A stretch of DNA of 64,000 bases. Source: an uncultured bacterium (GTDB taxonomy: Bacteria; Cyanobacteriota; Vampirovibrionia; Gastranaerophilales; Gastranaerophilaceae). Location of the stretch: NCBI GenBank assembly GCA_902777855.1, contig CACYVN010000002.1:62001-126000 (forward strand). Direction: 5' to 3'. A program made the translations under genes and the position numbers. Each line of letters begins with the position of its first letter. The stretch's first letter is position 1. Positions 9,474 through 18,047 of the stretch are shown in pieces. Below the pieces are notes generated by a model that searched no databases, was not told the DNA's origin, and saw only the letters and a program-made list of their open reading frames with translations.

Positions 9474-10433
9474 TTAATTATTTAAACAATTTTGCAAATA
9501 TTGTTTGTATTCCTTTTGGAGTGATTTTGGTGAGAGAATTTTACATCCCTCGCCCCATCTGAAAACATGCCAAATAATTTCTTTATCTCCGCTGGCTCTA
9601 AATGTTACGGTATAAGTACCATCTTCATTAAATTTTCCCTTTTGTGTAGGGTGAAAATTGAAATTATTTGCTTCCTGTGCAAGTTCTTTAGAGAAAAGAA
9701 GTTTGACATTTAAAATTTCACCGTGATAAACCCCAAAAGATTCTTTTGCGTATTCGTGCAGGTTGAAATCCCCTTTGTCAAAGGTTTTTTCCGAGAGTTT
9801 AAGGTCAGAAAATTTGTGTAAAAGATAGTTGTAAATTTCATCGCCTTTTGCTTTTTCTCTTGCAATTAAATAGATTTTTTCTCCGTAAATCATCCCTAAC
9901 GGTTCAATCTCACGCTTTTTATTGTGATAAATTCCTGTAACTTTTTTTGATGTCTGAAGTGCCTTTCTAATAATTTCCAAAGTATTCAAATCAATTGAAT
10001 ACTGTGGCATTTGGCGAATGGCATAGCCCTCGGTTTGCATAAAAAGTTCAATATTTTCTTCGGCATTAGTTTGTCTTTTGTTTGCAAGAGCTTTAATTTT
10101 TGTAATGGTATTTGTAAGTTCATTTTTCAGTTCTTTATTTGTTGTACGCCTTTGCATTTGTTCTAAATTGGCGATTTCTTTTGGTTTAAAACTGATTAAA
10201 CTTGATATGACATTGTTTGTAAATCCCCAGTGTTTGAGGGAGTCGTTTGTTTCAATTTCATCAACTTCGGGAAAAATATTCATAAGACTGTCACGCATGC
10301 GTTCTGCCGTTCTGCGTGAAACATTGTATCTTTCCATAATATCGCTGATAGTAATTCCCTGAACTTTAGATGCCATATAAGTCGCAAGGTCAATAATATC
10401 TGAAACTCTTGAATATCTTGGTTTATCCAACAT
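9474..10433 (-). CDS. WYL-domain transcriptional regulator (HTH + WYL)
   Basis: 319 residues from the ATG at 10433, chosen because AAGGAG precedes it by about 7 nt; a start at 10478 has no such site. The N-terminal winged helix (about 10-60) contains 'ISDIMERYNVSRRTAERMRDSL'. The middle and C-terminal WYL region includes 'REIEPLGMIYGEKIYLIARE', the ligand-binding SH3-like fold, and a WCX-type C-terminal extension ending near 'EIIWHVFRWGEGCKIL'. WYL proteins bind nucleic-acid-type ligands and often regulate DNA-damage or defence genes. No defence gene is adjacent here. Confidence 0.85.
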   Translation of the reverse strand: MLDKPRYSRVSDIIDLATYMASKVQGITISDIMERYNVSRRTAERMRDSLMNIFPEVDEIETNDSLKHWGFTNNVISSLISFKPKEIANLEQMQRRTTNKELKNELTNTITKIKALANKRQTNAEENIELFMQTEGYAIRQMPQYSIDLNTLEIIRKALQTSKKVTGIYHNKKREIEPLGMIYGEKIYLIAREKAKGDEIYNYLLHKFSDLKLSEKTFDKGDFNLHEYAKESFGVYHGEILNVKLLFSKELAQEANNFNFHPTQKGKFNEDGTYTVTFRASGDKEIIWHVFRWGEGCKILSPKSLQKEYKQYLQNCLNN

Positions 10434-10526
10434 TTTATACTCCTTAAATTTATATAACCGTTTTTGACGCATGCACATAATAACATAAAAATATCGAAAT
10501 TGAAAAAAAATTAAAGGAGAGAAGAA

Positions 10527-10817
10527 ATGAAAAATTTATTGTATCTTTTGACAATGTTATTTAATGCTTTAGGATTTTTATTCAGTCTGTCATTAGTTTT
10601 TTATATAAATCTTGATAATGTATTGTTTTTACCGATAATTGCTTTGAGTTGTTTTATTTTTGGAATTTCATTTGCTTTAACGACTGCGGATTTTATTCAC
10701 TCTAAAAATTCGGCAAGACAAAAAAGACTCTCTCATTATGTTCCTCAAAAAAATAAAGTAGTCATTGATTACAAAGACTACTTTATTTCCCAAAAATCTG
10801 ATTTTATTATCGGATAA
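10527..10817 (+). CDS. Small membrane protein, 96 aa
   Basis: Preceded by AAAGGAGAG. Two hydrophobic segments (about 2-25 and 30-52) predict two membrane helices, followed by a basic cytosolic tail (HSKNSARQKRLSHYVPQKNK). No family recognised. Its last codons contain a perfect 13-bp inverted repeat that seems to serve as terminator for the convergent fabD gene. Confidence 0.65.
   Translation: MKNLLYLLTMLFNALGFLFSLSLVFYINLDNVLFLPIIALSCFIFGISFALTTADFIHSKNSARQKRLSHYVPQKNKVVIDYKDYFISQKSDFIIG
10746..10788 (-). terminator. fabD terminator located inside the opposite gene
   Basis: A 13-bp perfect stem (10751-10763 with 10776-10788) is followed on the minus strand by a run of seven T. It lies 32-70 nt beyond the fabD stop, within the coding end of the plus-strand gene. 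Confidence 0.75.
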
Positions 10818-10819
10818 AG

Positions 10820-11764
10820 TTATACATTTGCAAGTTCATGCTCTAAAGTAGAAACGGTTGATTCTAATGATTCTTTATCGTAAACATTGTAAGTTTTGAT
10901 TTCAGGATTGATTTTTCTGTTTAAACCAGCAAGAACTTTACCCGGTCCGATTTCAACAAAAGTATCAACACCATTTTTGACCATATTTTCAATGGTTTGA
11001 GTCCAGTGAACCGATGAACAAATCTGACGTGGCATTTTATTTCTGAAATCTTCGGCACTAATTGTTGCTGCCGCATCCACGTTTGTCACAACCGGAATTG
11101 ACGCACTTGAAAGGTCTAATTCCTTTGCAAATTCACCAAATTCTTTGCTTGCTTCATTTAAGTATTTTGAGTGGAATGCACCGGAAACTGCAAGAGGCAC
11201 AAATCTTCTTGCTCCTGCTTCGGTTAGTAATTCACCGGCTTTATTTACGGCTTTTTCATCACCTGTCAAAACAACCTGAACAGGAGAATTGTAGTTTGCA
11301 ACATCTACATAACCCTCTTTTGAAGCTTCTTTCAATGCTTTTTCAAGACTTCCTTCAGGTGCGTTCAAAACAGCTGCCATCATACCTTTATTTACCTTGT
11401 TCATTAAAGTTGCACGTTTTTGGATTGCCAAAAGTGTAGTTTTAAGGTTCATAACACCTGAACAAAACATTGCACAATATTCACCTAAACTGTGACCTGC
11501 CGTAAAATGCGGAGTAAGGTTGAGTTTTGATTTAAAAGCTTCTAATGCGGCAATAGACATTGTTACTATTGCAGGCTGAGTGTTTATTGTCTGTTTTAGG
11601 TCATCTTCAGGACCTTCAAAACACATTTTTGTTACTTTTTTACCTAAAACTTCGTCAGCGGTATCAAAAACTTTTTTTGCTGCAGGGTAATGTTCATACA
11701 AATCTTTTCCCATTCCAACAACCTGAGCACCTTGCCCGGGGAAGATAAATGCTAATTTATTCAT
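10820..11764 (-). CDS. fabD: Malonyl-CoA:ACP transacylase
   Basis: 314 residues. Transfers malonyl groups from CoA to acyl carrier protein in fatty-acid synthesis. Motifs: FPGQGAQ near the N-terminus, the nucleophile elbow GHSLGEY with Ser92, substrate-binding Arg115 (QKRATLM) and catalytic His196 (SGAFHSKYL). Length matches FabD. No other fab gene is adjacent, so it is separate from a fatty-acid cluster here. Confidence 0.95.
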   Translation of the reverse strand: MNKLAFIFPGQGAQVVGMGKDLYEHYPAAKKVFDTADEVLGKKVTKMCFEGPEDDLKQTINTQPAIVTMSIAALEAFKSKLNLTPHFTAGHSLGEYCAMFCSGVMNLKTTLLAIQKRATLMNKVNKGMMAAVLNAPEGSLEKALKEASKEGYVDVANYNSPVQVVLTGDEKAVNKAGELLTEAGARRFVPLAVSGAFHSKYLNEASKEFGEFAKELDLSSASIPVVTNVDAAATISAEDFRNKMPRQICSSVHWTQTIENMVKNGVDTFVEIGPGKVLAGLNRKINPEIKTYNVYDKESLESTVSTLEHELANV

Positions 11765-11852
11765 AATAATATCCTTCTTATTTTTAAAATTTCTCTCAAT
11801 AGAACAATTATATTACAAAAATACTCATAATATAGTTTATGTAAATATAATT

Positions 11853-11881
11853 TTGTAAACAATTCATATTTATAATATAAT
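11853..11881 (+). promoter_or_regulatory. Putative promoter of hisS, probably leaderless
   Basis: TTGTAA (11853-11858) and TATAAT (11876-11881) with a 17-nt spacer. The -10 ends only 6 nt before the hisS ATG at 11888, and there is no Shine-Dalgarno site, so the transcript may begin at the start codon. Confidence 0.5.
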
Positions 11882-11887
11882 CAAGTC

Positions 11888-13126
11888 ATGGCAAATATGA
11901 TAAAAGTTTTAAAAGGAACAAAAGATATTTTACCTCAGGATATTGAAATGTGGCATTTTGTTGAAAAAAATGCACTAAAAACATTTTCATCTTTCGGGGT
12001 AAAAGAAATAAGAACACCAATTATAGAAAGTACCGATTTGTTTCAGCGCGGGGTCGGTGAAACAACAGATATAGTAAACAAAGAAATGTACACGTTCGAA
12101 AAAAGCGAACGTTCAATAACTTTGCGTCCTGAAAATACGGCAGGAGTCGTTCGCTCATATATAGAAAACGGTATGCACAGACTTCCCGCACCCGTAAAAC
12201 TTTGGTACAAGGGTCCTATGTTTCGATATGAACGACCACAAGCGGGACGCCAAAGACAGTTTCATCAGGTAGGGGTTGAAATGTTCGGAGTTTCTCAGCC
12301 GTCAGCTGATGCCGAAATTATCTTGATGGCTGAAAATTTCCTAAAATCTATCGGGCTTAATGATTTAGATGTAGAAATAAATTCTTTAGGTTGTCCGAAA
12401 TGTCGTACGCAGTTTAAAGATAATCTCAAAAATGTAATAAGACCGTATCTGAATGATTTGTGCGAGGATTGTCAGGAAAGATTTGAAAAAAATCCGTTAA
12501 GACTTTTGGACTGCAAAGTTCCCGATTGTCAGGAAGTTTTTTCAAAACCCGAAATTCAAAATGTAATAACATCAGATTTTTTGTGTGATGAATGTCGTGA
12601 ACACTATACACAATTAAAAAAATATTTAGACGAATTAAATGTAAAATACAGTGAAAATAAACTCCTTGTAAGAGGTTTAGACTATTATACAAGAACAGTT
12701 TTTGAGATAAAATCAAATAATTTGGGTTCTCAAAACGCAGTATGCGGCGGCGGAAGATATGATAACCTTGTAGCAGAACTCGGCGGAGAACCAACTCCTG
12801 CAATCGGTTTTGCTATGGGCATGGAAAGACTTATATCTTTACTAAAAGAAAAAGAATGTTCAAAACTTGACGGTTATATTGTTTCAAACAATACGACAGA
12901 AGCATTAAAACTTGCACAGGAATTGAGGTTGCAGGGGTTAAATATAGAACTTGATTTAACCAATAAAAAATTCACAAAACAACTTGAAAAAGCGTCAAAA
13001 ATTGCAAATTATGCACTTATCTTAGGTGAGGATGAGATTAAAAATAATAAAGTATCAGTAAAAAATTTAACAACAGGAGAACAAATTACAATTAGAAGAG
13101 AAGATTGTAAAAAAAATATAAAATGA
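11888..13126 (+). CDS. hisS: Histidine--tRNA ligase
   Basis: 412 residues, class II synthetase that charges tRNA-His. Motif 1 region: LKGTKDILPQD... with VKEIRTPIIESTDLF. Motif 2: LWYKGPMFRYERPQAGRQRQFHQVG. The histidine-specific signature is LLVRGLDYYTRTVFEIK, and motif 3 is PAIGFAMGMERLI. The C-terminal anticodon domain follows. A Cys cluster (CPKCRT, CEDCQE, CKVPDC, CDECRE) is inserted between about 164 and 240, which suggests a structural metal site. An alternative start at codon 4 is possible. Confidence 0.96.
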   Translation: MANMIKVLKGTKDILPQDIEMWHFVEKNALKTFSSFGVKEIRTPIIESTDLFQRGVGETTDIVNKEMYTFEKSERSITLRPENTAGVVRSYIENGMHRLPAPVKLWYKGPMFRYERPQAGRQRQFHQVGVEMFGVSQPSADAEIILMAENFLKSIGLNDLDVEINSLGCPKCRTQFKDNLKNVIRPYLNDLCEDCQERFEKNPLRLLDCKVPDCQEVFSKPEIQNVITSDFLCDECREHYTQLKKYLDELNVKYSENKLLVRGLDYYTRTVFEIKSNNLGSQNAVCGGGRYDNLVAELGGEPTPAIGFAMGMERLISLLKEKECSKLDGYIVSNNTTEALKLAQELRLQGLNIELDLTNKKFTKQLEKASKIANYALILGEDEIKNNKVSVKNLTTGEQITIRREDCKKNIK

Positions 13127-13347
13127 AAGTCCAGAGAATATTAGACGAATATTTACACAGCCATATAAGAAAATCTGCGGGCGATTGGGATGATATATCA
13201 AATGTCCCAGATATAACGGATTCTTTTACGGAAGAGAACGAAAATCCGTTTGATAAAGAATTTTGGGACGAACGAATTTTAACAAAACCGTCAATTTCTG
13301 ATTTGTCAAAGGAACAGGACAAAAAAATATTAGATATCTTTGCATAA
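13123..13347 (+). CDS. Small hypothetical protein, 74 aa, overlapping hisS
   Basis: The ATG overlaps the hisS stop by 4 nt (ATGA), the classic translational coupling arrangement, which is the best evidence that it is real. Highly acidic and probably soluble; no motif recognised. Confidence 0.6.
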   Translation: MKVQRILDEYLHSHIRKSAGDWDDISNVPDITDSFTEENENPFDKEFWDERILTKPSISDLSKEQDKKILDIFA

Positions 13348-13418
13348 AATATCTGCTTGCAAAATGGGGAAATATCGCTTATAATAAACACTGTTAACCG
13401 ATTTGGAAAGGAAAAGAA

Positions 13419-13610
13419 ATGACAACACAAATTACAATTCGTTCAGACAGACAAACAGATTACAAATTCATGTACAAGGGAGAAGAAGTTGTTTTAGGTG
13501 CAGGCAAAATTATTTCTATTGCTGATGGTTTAGAGCATGTTGTTCTTCCGACAACCGCAATGAAGATTATGAATAATTTGATTGTTGTAAAAGAAGATGT
13601 TAAAAAGTAA
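13419..13610 (+). CDS. Small hypothetical protein, 63 aa
   Basis: Preceded by GGAAAGGAAAAG. Soluble, beta-rich-looking (TQITIRSDRQTDYKFMYKGEEVVLGAGK). No family recognised. It is followed by a hairpin terminator and sits downstream of the hisS pair, about 70 nt later. Confidence 0.6.
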   Translation: MTTQITIRSDRQTDYKFMYKGEEVVLGAGKIISIADGLEHVVLPTTAMKIMNNLIVVKEDVKK

Positions 13611-13639
13611 TTACAATATACATAATAAAAGCAATTTTT

Positions 13640-13675
13640 AAGGACAAGAGAAAAATCCCTTGTCCTTTATTTTTG
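13640..13675 (+). terminator. Hairpin terminator
   Basis: Stem AAGGACAAG/CTTGTCCTT followed by a T-rich tail, 30 nt after the preceding plus-strand gene. Confidence 0.85.
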
Positions 13676-13683
13676 AAAAATAT

Positions 13684-13710
13684 TGTCATTCTGAACTTGA
13701 TTCAGAATCT
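13684..13710. repeat. Dispersed intergenic hairpin repeat, copy 2
   Basis: Arms ATTCTGAA/TTCAGAAT. It matches copy 1 at 8465-8491 with compensating changes in both arms. Confidence 0.7.
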
Positions 13711-13718
13711 TCATATTA

Positions 13719-15119
13719 TTACTGTTCAAGAATATATTTAACAAGTGTACGGACACCGCAGGCAGTTGAACCGTTGCAGAAAAATTCTTTCTGAGGTTTT
13801 TCTAAAAATGCGGTTCCCGCAATATCTAAATGTGCCCATTTTACATTATCGGTAACAAATTCTTTTAAAAACATACCCGCAGCAGAAGCTCCGCCATAGC
13901 GTGTTCCGGTGTTTTTCATGTCGGCAATTTCACTGTTCATATTATCTCTGTATTCCTGCCACATCGGAAGTTCCCAGAATTTTTCACCTGCAATTTTTCC
14001 TGTTTCAATAATTTTATTTATAAATTCTTCATCATTACCCATAATTCCTGATGCTGCAGTGCCTAATGCCACCATACAAGCACCTGTAAGTGTTGCTATA
14101 TCAACAACTTCATCTACATCAAGTTTACATGCATAACAAAGAGCATCCGCAAGTGTCAAACGACCTTCTGCATCTGTATTATCAACTTCAATTGTTTTAC
14201 CGTTCATAGCGGTCAATATGTCACCCGGTTTGTATGCACCCATTCCAGGCATATTTTCGCATGCGGCGATTATTCCGTGAACTTCGACATCAGGTTTCAA
14301 TTTAGCCATTGCTTTCATAATACCTATTACAACAGCCGAACCTGACATGTCATCTCTCATTGTTAGCATTGAATTTGCAGGTTTTAAATCTAATCCGCCG
14401 CTGTCAAAGCACAAACCTTTACCGATAATTGCGATACGTTTTTTAGGATTTTGAGGAACATATTTCATGTGGATAAATTTCGGAGGTTCAATACTGCCTT
14501 TAGCAACGGCTAAATATGCCCCCATCCCCATTTGTTCGATTTTGTTATGGTCAAAAACTTCTGTTTCAATACCGTCAAGATTTTGTGCAATTTGTGCAAG
14601 TTTTGTCGGTGTAGCATAAGCCGCAGGCTCATTTGACAGATTTCTTGAAAGTTCCATAGACTCAGCCACAACAAGCGCTCTGTTTACAAGTTCATTGTCA
14701 ACATTCGACAGATAAAGTTCATCAATATGATGGTCTTTTTTTGTTTTATATTTATCGAAACGATAATCGGAAATCTTTGCACCCAAAACGGCAGGTCCGC
14801 CGTAATTAAAATCTGTAGCAAAACAAATTCCGACTTTTTTTGCTTTCAAATCCCCACATTTTTTAATTGCTTTTGCGGTATTTTCTCTTATGACGTTATT
14901 TGAAATTTCTTCTTCTTTGCCAAGCCCTACAACCATAATGTTTTTAGCAGGTTTTTGATTGTGTGTGTGAATAACAAAAGTTTCACCTTTTTTGCCCTTA
15001 AAATCTTCCGGTAAAAATTCGTTTACAAAATCACAAGCAGTCGGTTTATCTTCAAACTTGTTGATAATCAAAACATCACATGGCATGTCTTTTACATTTT
15101 CTACAATTTTAACTTCCAT
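13719..15119 (-). CDS. pepA: Leucyl aminopeptidase (M17 family)
   Basis: 466 residues. A cytosolic two-zinc aminopeptidase that removes N-terminal residues, especially leucine. The M17 signature NTDAEGRLTLADAL is present, together with IGKGLCFDSGGLDLKP (metal-binding Lys and Asp) and MRDDMSGSAVV. The N-terminal alpha/beta domain carries VVGLGKEEE. Length is slightly short of E. coli PepA. Monocistronic, convergent with the small genes after hisS. Confidence 0.94.
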   Translation of the reverse strand: MEVKIVENVKDMPCDVLIINKFEDKPTACDFVNEFLPEDFKGKKGETFVIHTHNQKPAKNIMVVGLGKEEEISNNVIRENTAKAIKKCGDLKAKKVGICFATDFNYGGPAVLGAKISDYRFDKYKTKKDHHIDELYLSNVDNELVNRALVVAESMELSRNLSNEPAAYATPTKLAQIAQNLDGIETEVFDHNKIEQMGMGAYLAVAKGSIEPPKFIHMKYVPQNPKKRIAIIGKGLCFDSGGLDLKPANSMLTMRDDMSGSAVVIGIMKAMAKLKPDVEVHGIIAACENMPGMGAYKPGDILTAMNGKTIEVDNTDAEGRLTLADALCYACKLDVDEVVDIATLTGACMVALGTAASGIMGNDEEFINKIIETGKIAGEKFWELPMWQEYRDNMNSEIADMKNTGTRYGGASAAGMFLKEFVTDNVKWAHLDIAGTAFLEKPQKEFFCNGSTACGVRTLVKYILEQ

Positions 15120-15232
15120 AAAACTCTCCTTTTTTTGAAATTATAGCATTTTTTATATTATCGGGATAAAATTTAACATTTATTTGACAAAAAATTTTAT
15201 AGATTTTAGCATATAAATAATGAGGAGAAAAA

Positions 15233-16423
15233 ATGAAAAAGATTATACTATCTATATTATTGATTTTTAATTTTGCAACCATATCTCTTGGTGCAGATAA
15301 TTTAAGTTTTATATATATAAACGGTTCAAATAATAATGATGAAAAAATGGCAAATTGGTACGAAAAAGGAGTAAAAAAATTACATCCCGTATTAAGAAAA
15401 AAATTTCTCAAAAACCGTTCAATAAAGAAATATTATTCAAATATCGGCGGACTAAATATTGAAGAAGAACCGGTAATATTTTTCTGGGGTTATGACAGTA
15501 AAAACGATTTGGATTTTGTAAAAGGACAACTTGAAATCTCAAAAATGGTCAGTTCATCAGGAGCATATCTTGTAAGAAGTTTAACAACAAAATTTTTGCA
15601 TGATGCTATTTGGGTACAAAAACCTCACAACATGAAACCGATACTTGACGAGTTGAACAAAACGGTAAAAATTGAATCTCAAAAGAATAACAAGGTCATT
15701 TTGTACGGTTACAGTGCCGGAACATTTGTTACTTATCAATATATGTTTAACAGATTAAGATACATTGATTTGGAGAAACTATTTAAAGAAGCCGGCGCAG
15801 ATGATGATATGATGAATTTTGTAAAATCAAATCCAAGACAAAATACCTGTATTACAGCATTATCAGAAGACGGAGCAGGACTTGGTACTTTTTCATCCAT
15901 TGGTCATATGATTGTAAATCCAAATAAAGAATTATTAAAAGACGGCTACCTAAAACTTGATAAAATAACGGAACAAGTTTGTGCGCCAAAAGATGATGTA
16001 ATCGGAATTGTAAATTTTGCAAGCCCGTTAGTTTTGTTTTATTCAGAAATATCAGATCCGAATTATGAATTAAATTATTACAATCGTCTGATGATTAAAT
16101 ATATTCTTGAAAAGGGGATATTTATGATGACGATAAATTTCAGAGAAGACCCGCTCGGATTTCCGACAAACAGGAATGTCACCATAAAAGAGATAGAAAA
16201 ACTTTTGGAAATAGAGGTGGAAAATCCGTCAGGGGTAATTTATGACAATTCCGGTGTATGGAGCAGAAGAATGTTTCCGTTTGCACATACGGCATACTGG
16301 AGTGCAAGAGGAACTTTTTCTTCCGCAATAGTAAAAAGTTTTGTAAACGCGTACAAATTTCAATATGACGAAAAATATCAGAAAAAAATTATAAAAAGAA
16401 ACAGAAAAAAATCAGAATTATAA
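15233..16423 (+). CDS. Exported alpha/beta-hydrolase-like protein
   Basis: 396 residues with a clear signal peptide (MKKIILSILLIFNFATISLGA). Around residue 160, 'KVILYGYSAGTFVTYQYM' has the GxSxG nucleophile elbow preceded by a hydrophobic strand, as in alpha/beta hydrolases. 'SFIYINGSNNND' after the signal peptide resembles the oxyanion-hole region. A catalytic acid and histidine cannot be placed confidently; 'FAHTAYW' near the C-terminus is a candidate for the histidine. Ribosome site GAGGAG precedes the ATG. Substrate unknown; probably periplasmic. Confidence 0.65.
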   Translation: MKKIILSILLIFNFATISLGADNLSFIYINGSNNNDEKMANWYEKGVKKLHPVLRKKFLKNRSIKKYYSNIGGLNIEEEPVIFFWGYDSKNDLDFVKGQLEISKMVSSSGAYLVRSLTTKFLHDAIWVQKPHNMKPILDELNKTVKIESQKNNKVILYGYSAGTFVTYQYMFNRLRYIDLEKLFKEAGADDDMMNFVKSNPRQNTCITALSEDGAGLGTFSSIGHMIVNPNKELLKDGYLKLDKITEQVCAPKDDVIGIVNFASPLVLFYSEISDPNYELNYYNRLMIKYILEKGIFMMTINFREDPLGFPTNRNVTIKEIEKLLEIEVENPSGVIYDNSGVWSRRMFPFAHTAYWSARGTFSSAIVKSFVNAYKFQYDEKYQKKIIKRNRKKSEL

Positions 16424-16464
16424 ATTGTCTAATAGTAAAATATAATTTGTTTGTATCAGGTATT

Positions 16465-17430
16465 TTAAATATTATTTTCTTCCAAAATATCCTGCAGAGT
16501 TTTTGCAGATTTTTGTAATTTTTTTGTTTCTTCTTTATTTAACTGTATCGGAACATGTGTTTCAACTCCGTCTTTGCCTACAATTGCAGGCATGGATAAG
16601 CAAATGCCGTCAATTCCGTACTCGCCGTGCATCATTGATGAAATTGGCAATATTGATTTTTCATCACGAATTATTGCTTCGCAAATTCTTTTTACAGCCA
16701 TTGCGACACCATAGTATGTTGCTTTTTTCTTTTCAATAATTTCATAAGCACTGTTTTTAACACTATCGGCAATTTGTTTGGTTGCCTGTTCATGATTAAA
16801 ATGTCCTCTCATTTCACAGAATTTATTTAGCGGAATACCTGAGACATTCGCACTTGACCAAGCTGCAATCTCACTGTCACCGTGTTCTCCGATAATAAAA
16901 GCATGAACACTTCTTGAATCAACGTTAAGATGGTTTCCCAATTCATATTTTAGTCTTGCAGTGTCTAAGACTGTTCCGGATCCCAAAACTTTATTCTCAG
17001 GAAGTCCGGATAATTTTATGGTAACTGTTGTTAAAATATCCACAGGATTTGCTACAATAAGTAAAATACCTTTATAATTACGTTTTTTGATTTCGGGAAT
17101 AATTGATTTAAAAATTGAAATATTTTTTTTGACAAGATCAAGCCTTGTTTCGCCTGTTTTTTGATTTGCACCTGCACTGATAATAATTAACGAAGCATCT
17201 TTTATATCGTCATAATTTCCCGCATAAATTTTTATCGGTTTCGCAAAAGGGATACCGTGACTTATATCAAGAGCTTCACCTTCGGCTTTTGCTTTGTCTG
17301 CATCAATGAGAACCATTTCCGAAAACAAGCCGGATTGCATAATCGAAAAACAACAGGCAGCTCCGACAAATCCGCAACCAATCATTACAACTTTTCTTAC
17401 TTTGTTACAATTTAAACAATTTTTTTCCAT
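16465..17430 (-). CDS. ldh: L-lactate dehydrogenase
   Basis: 321 residues. Reduces pyruvate to lactate with NADH. Rossmann motif MIGCGFVGAACC, Asp in LIDADK for NAD preference, substrate-loop Arg in KTGETRLD, NPVDILT, catalytic Arg/Asp in LDTARLKYELG and catalytic His in IGEHGDSE. Malate dehydrogenases are related, but the TGET R-loop and GEHGDSE form favour LDH. There is an unusual short N-terminal extension containing Cys residues (NCLNCNK). Confidence 0.93.
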   Translation of the reverse strand: MEKNCLNCNKVRKVVMIGCGFVGAACCFSIMQSGLFSEMVLIDADKAKAEGEALDISHGIPFAKPIKIYAGNYDDIKDASLIIISAGANQKTGETRLDLVKKNISIFKSIIPEIKKRNYKGILLIVANPVDILTTVTIKLSGLPENKVLGSGTVLDTARLKYELGNHLNVDSRSVHAFIIGEHGDSEIAAWSSANVSGIPLNKFCEMRGHFNHEQATKQIADSVKNSAYEIIEKKKATYYGVAMAVKRICEAIIRDEKSILPISSMMHGEYGIDGICLSMPAIVGKDGVETHVPIQLNKEETKKLQKSAKTLQDILEENNI

Positions 17431-17569
17431 AAATAAAAACTCCTATTAGTATATTTTATAATATCTTAAAATTTATGCAATTGTAAAAAAAGTTAATTTA
17501 AATAGCAAAAAATCCATAACTTATGTTTTTATATACATGTGTGGAAAAAAATGAAGTGTCGGAGGTTGC

Positions 17570-18019
17570 ATGAAAATTAATGCAATAACAAGTTACCAAA
17601 CTAATTTTGGAAATAATCAGGTAAAAAAGCCTGAGCAATCGGAAAAACAGGCAACTCAGCCATTGGCGGGATTAATTTCTCCTAAAAAACCTTTACCGCC
17701 ATTGCCTACAATTACTCCACCAATTGGTGGTTTAATTTCACCTCCTAAATCACCTAAAATCCCGTTTCCGGTTGTGCCGACTCCTATTGGAGGATTAATT
17801 GCTCCTCCTCCGTCAAAACCTAATATACCATTACCAACAATACCGACTCCGGTAGGCGGATTGATTACTCCTCCTCCAAAACCTCTTGATCCTAAAAGTA
17901 TAGTAGAAACGGGTGTTATTTATCATCCTGATTATATCCCGAGTCCTGATGATGAAAAAATTGCACAACAAATTAAAAAGATGACGGAAGAATTTGCCAA
18001 AAAGACCGAAAAACAGTAA
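17570..18019 (+). CDS. Proline-rich repeat protein, 149 aa, next to radical SAM gene
   Basis: Starts MKINAITSYQTNFGNN, an NFG-type N-terminus. Residues of about 30-110 contain four spaced repeats ending in G-G-L-I or A-G-L-I plus [SAT]-P-P/K, separated by Pro-rich spacers (LPTIPTPVGGLITPPP). A charged helical tail follows (AQQIKKMTEEFAKK). No signal peptide or cysteine. The ribosome site GGAGG lies 5 nt before the ATG. The radical SAM/SPASM gene starts 28 nt downstream, so the pair is probably one operon. It could be a structural protein or a repeat-type precursor peptide; neither is proved. Confidence 0.7.
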   Translation: MKINAITSYQTNFGNNQVKKPEQSEKQATQPLAGLISPKKPLPPLPTITPPIGGLISPPKSPKIPFPVVPTPIGGLIAPPPSKPNIPLPTIPTPVGGLITPPPKPLDPKSIVETGVIYHPDYIPSPDDEKIAQQIKKMTEEFAKKTEKQ

Positions 18020-18047
18020 AATTATACGTAATATAAGGAATTAAATT

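Noticed and set aside
15109-15411. Minus-strand frame upstream of pepA overlapping the exported hydrolase start
   Set aside because: It overlaps the well-supported signal-peptide region of the plus-strand gene and has no ribosome site.
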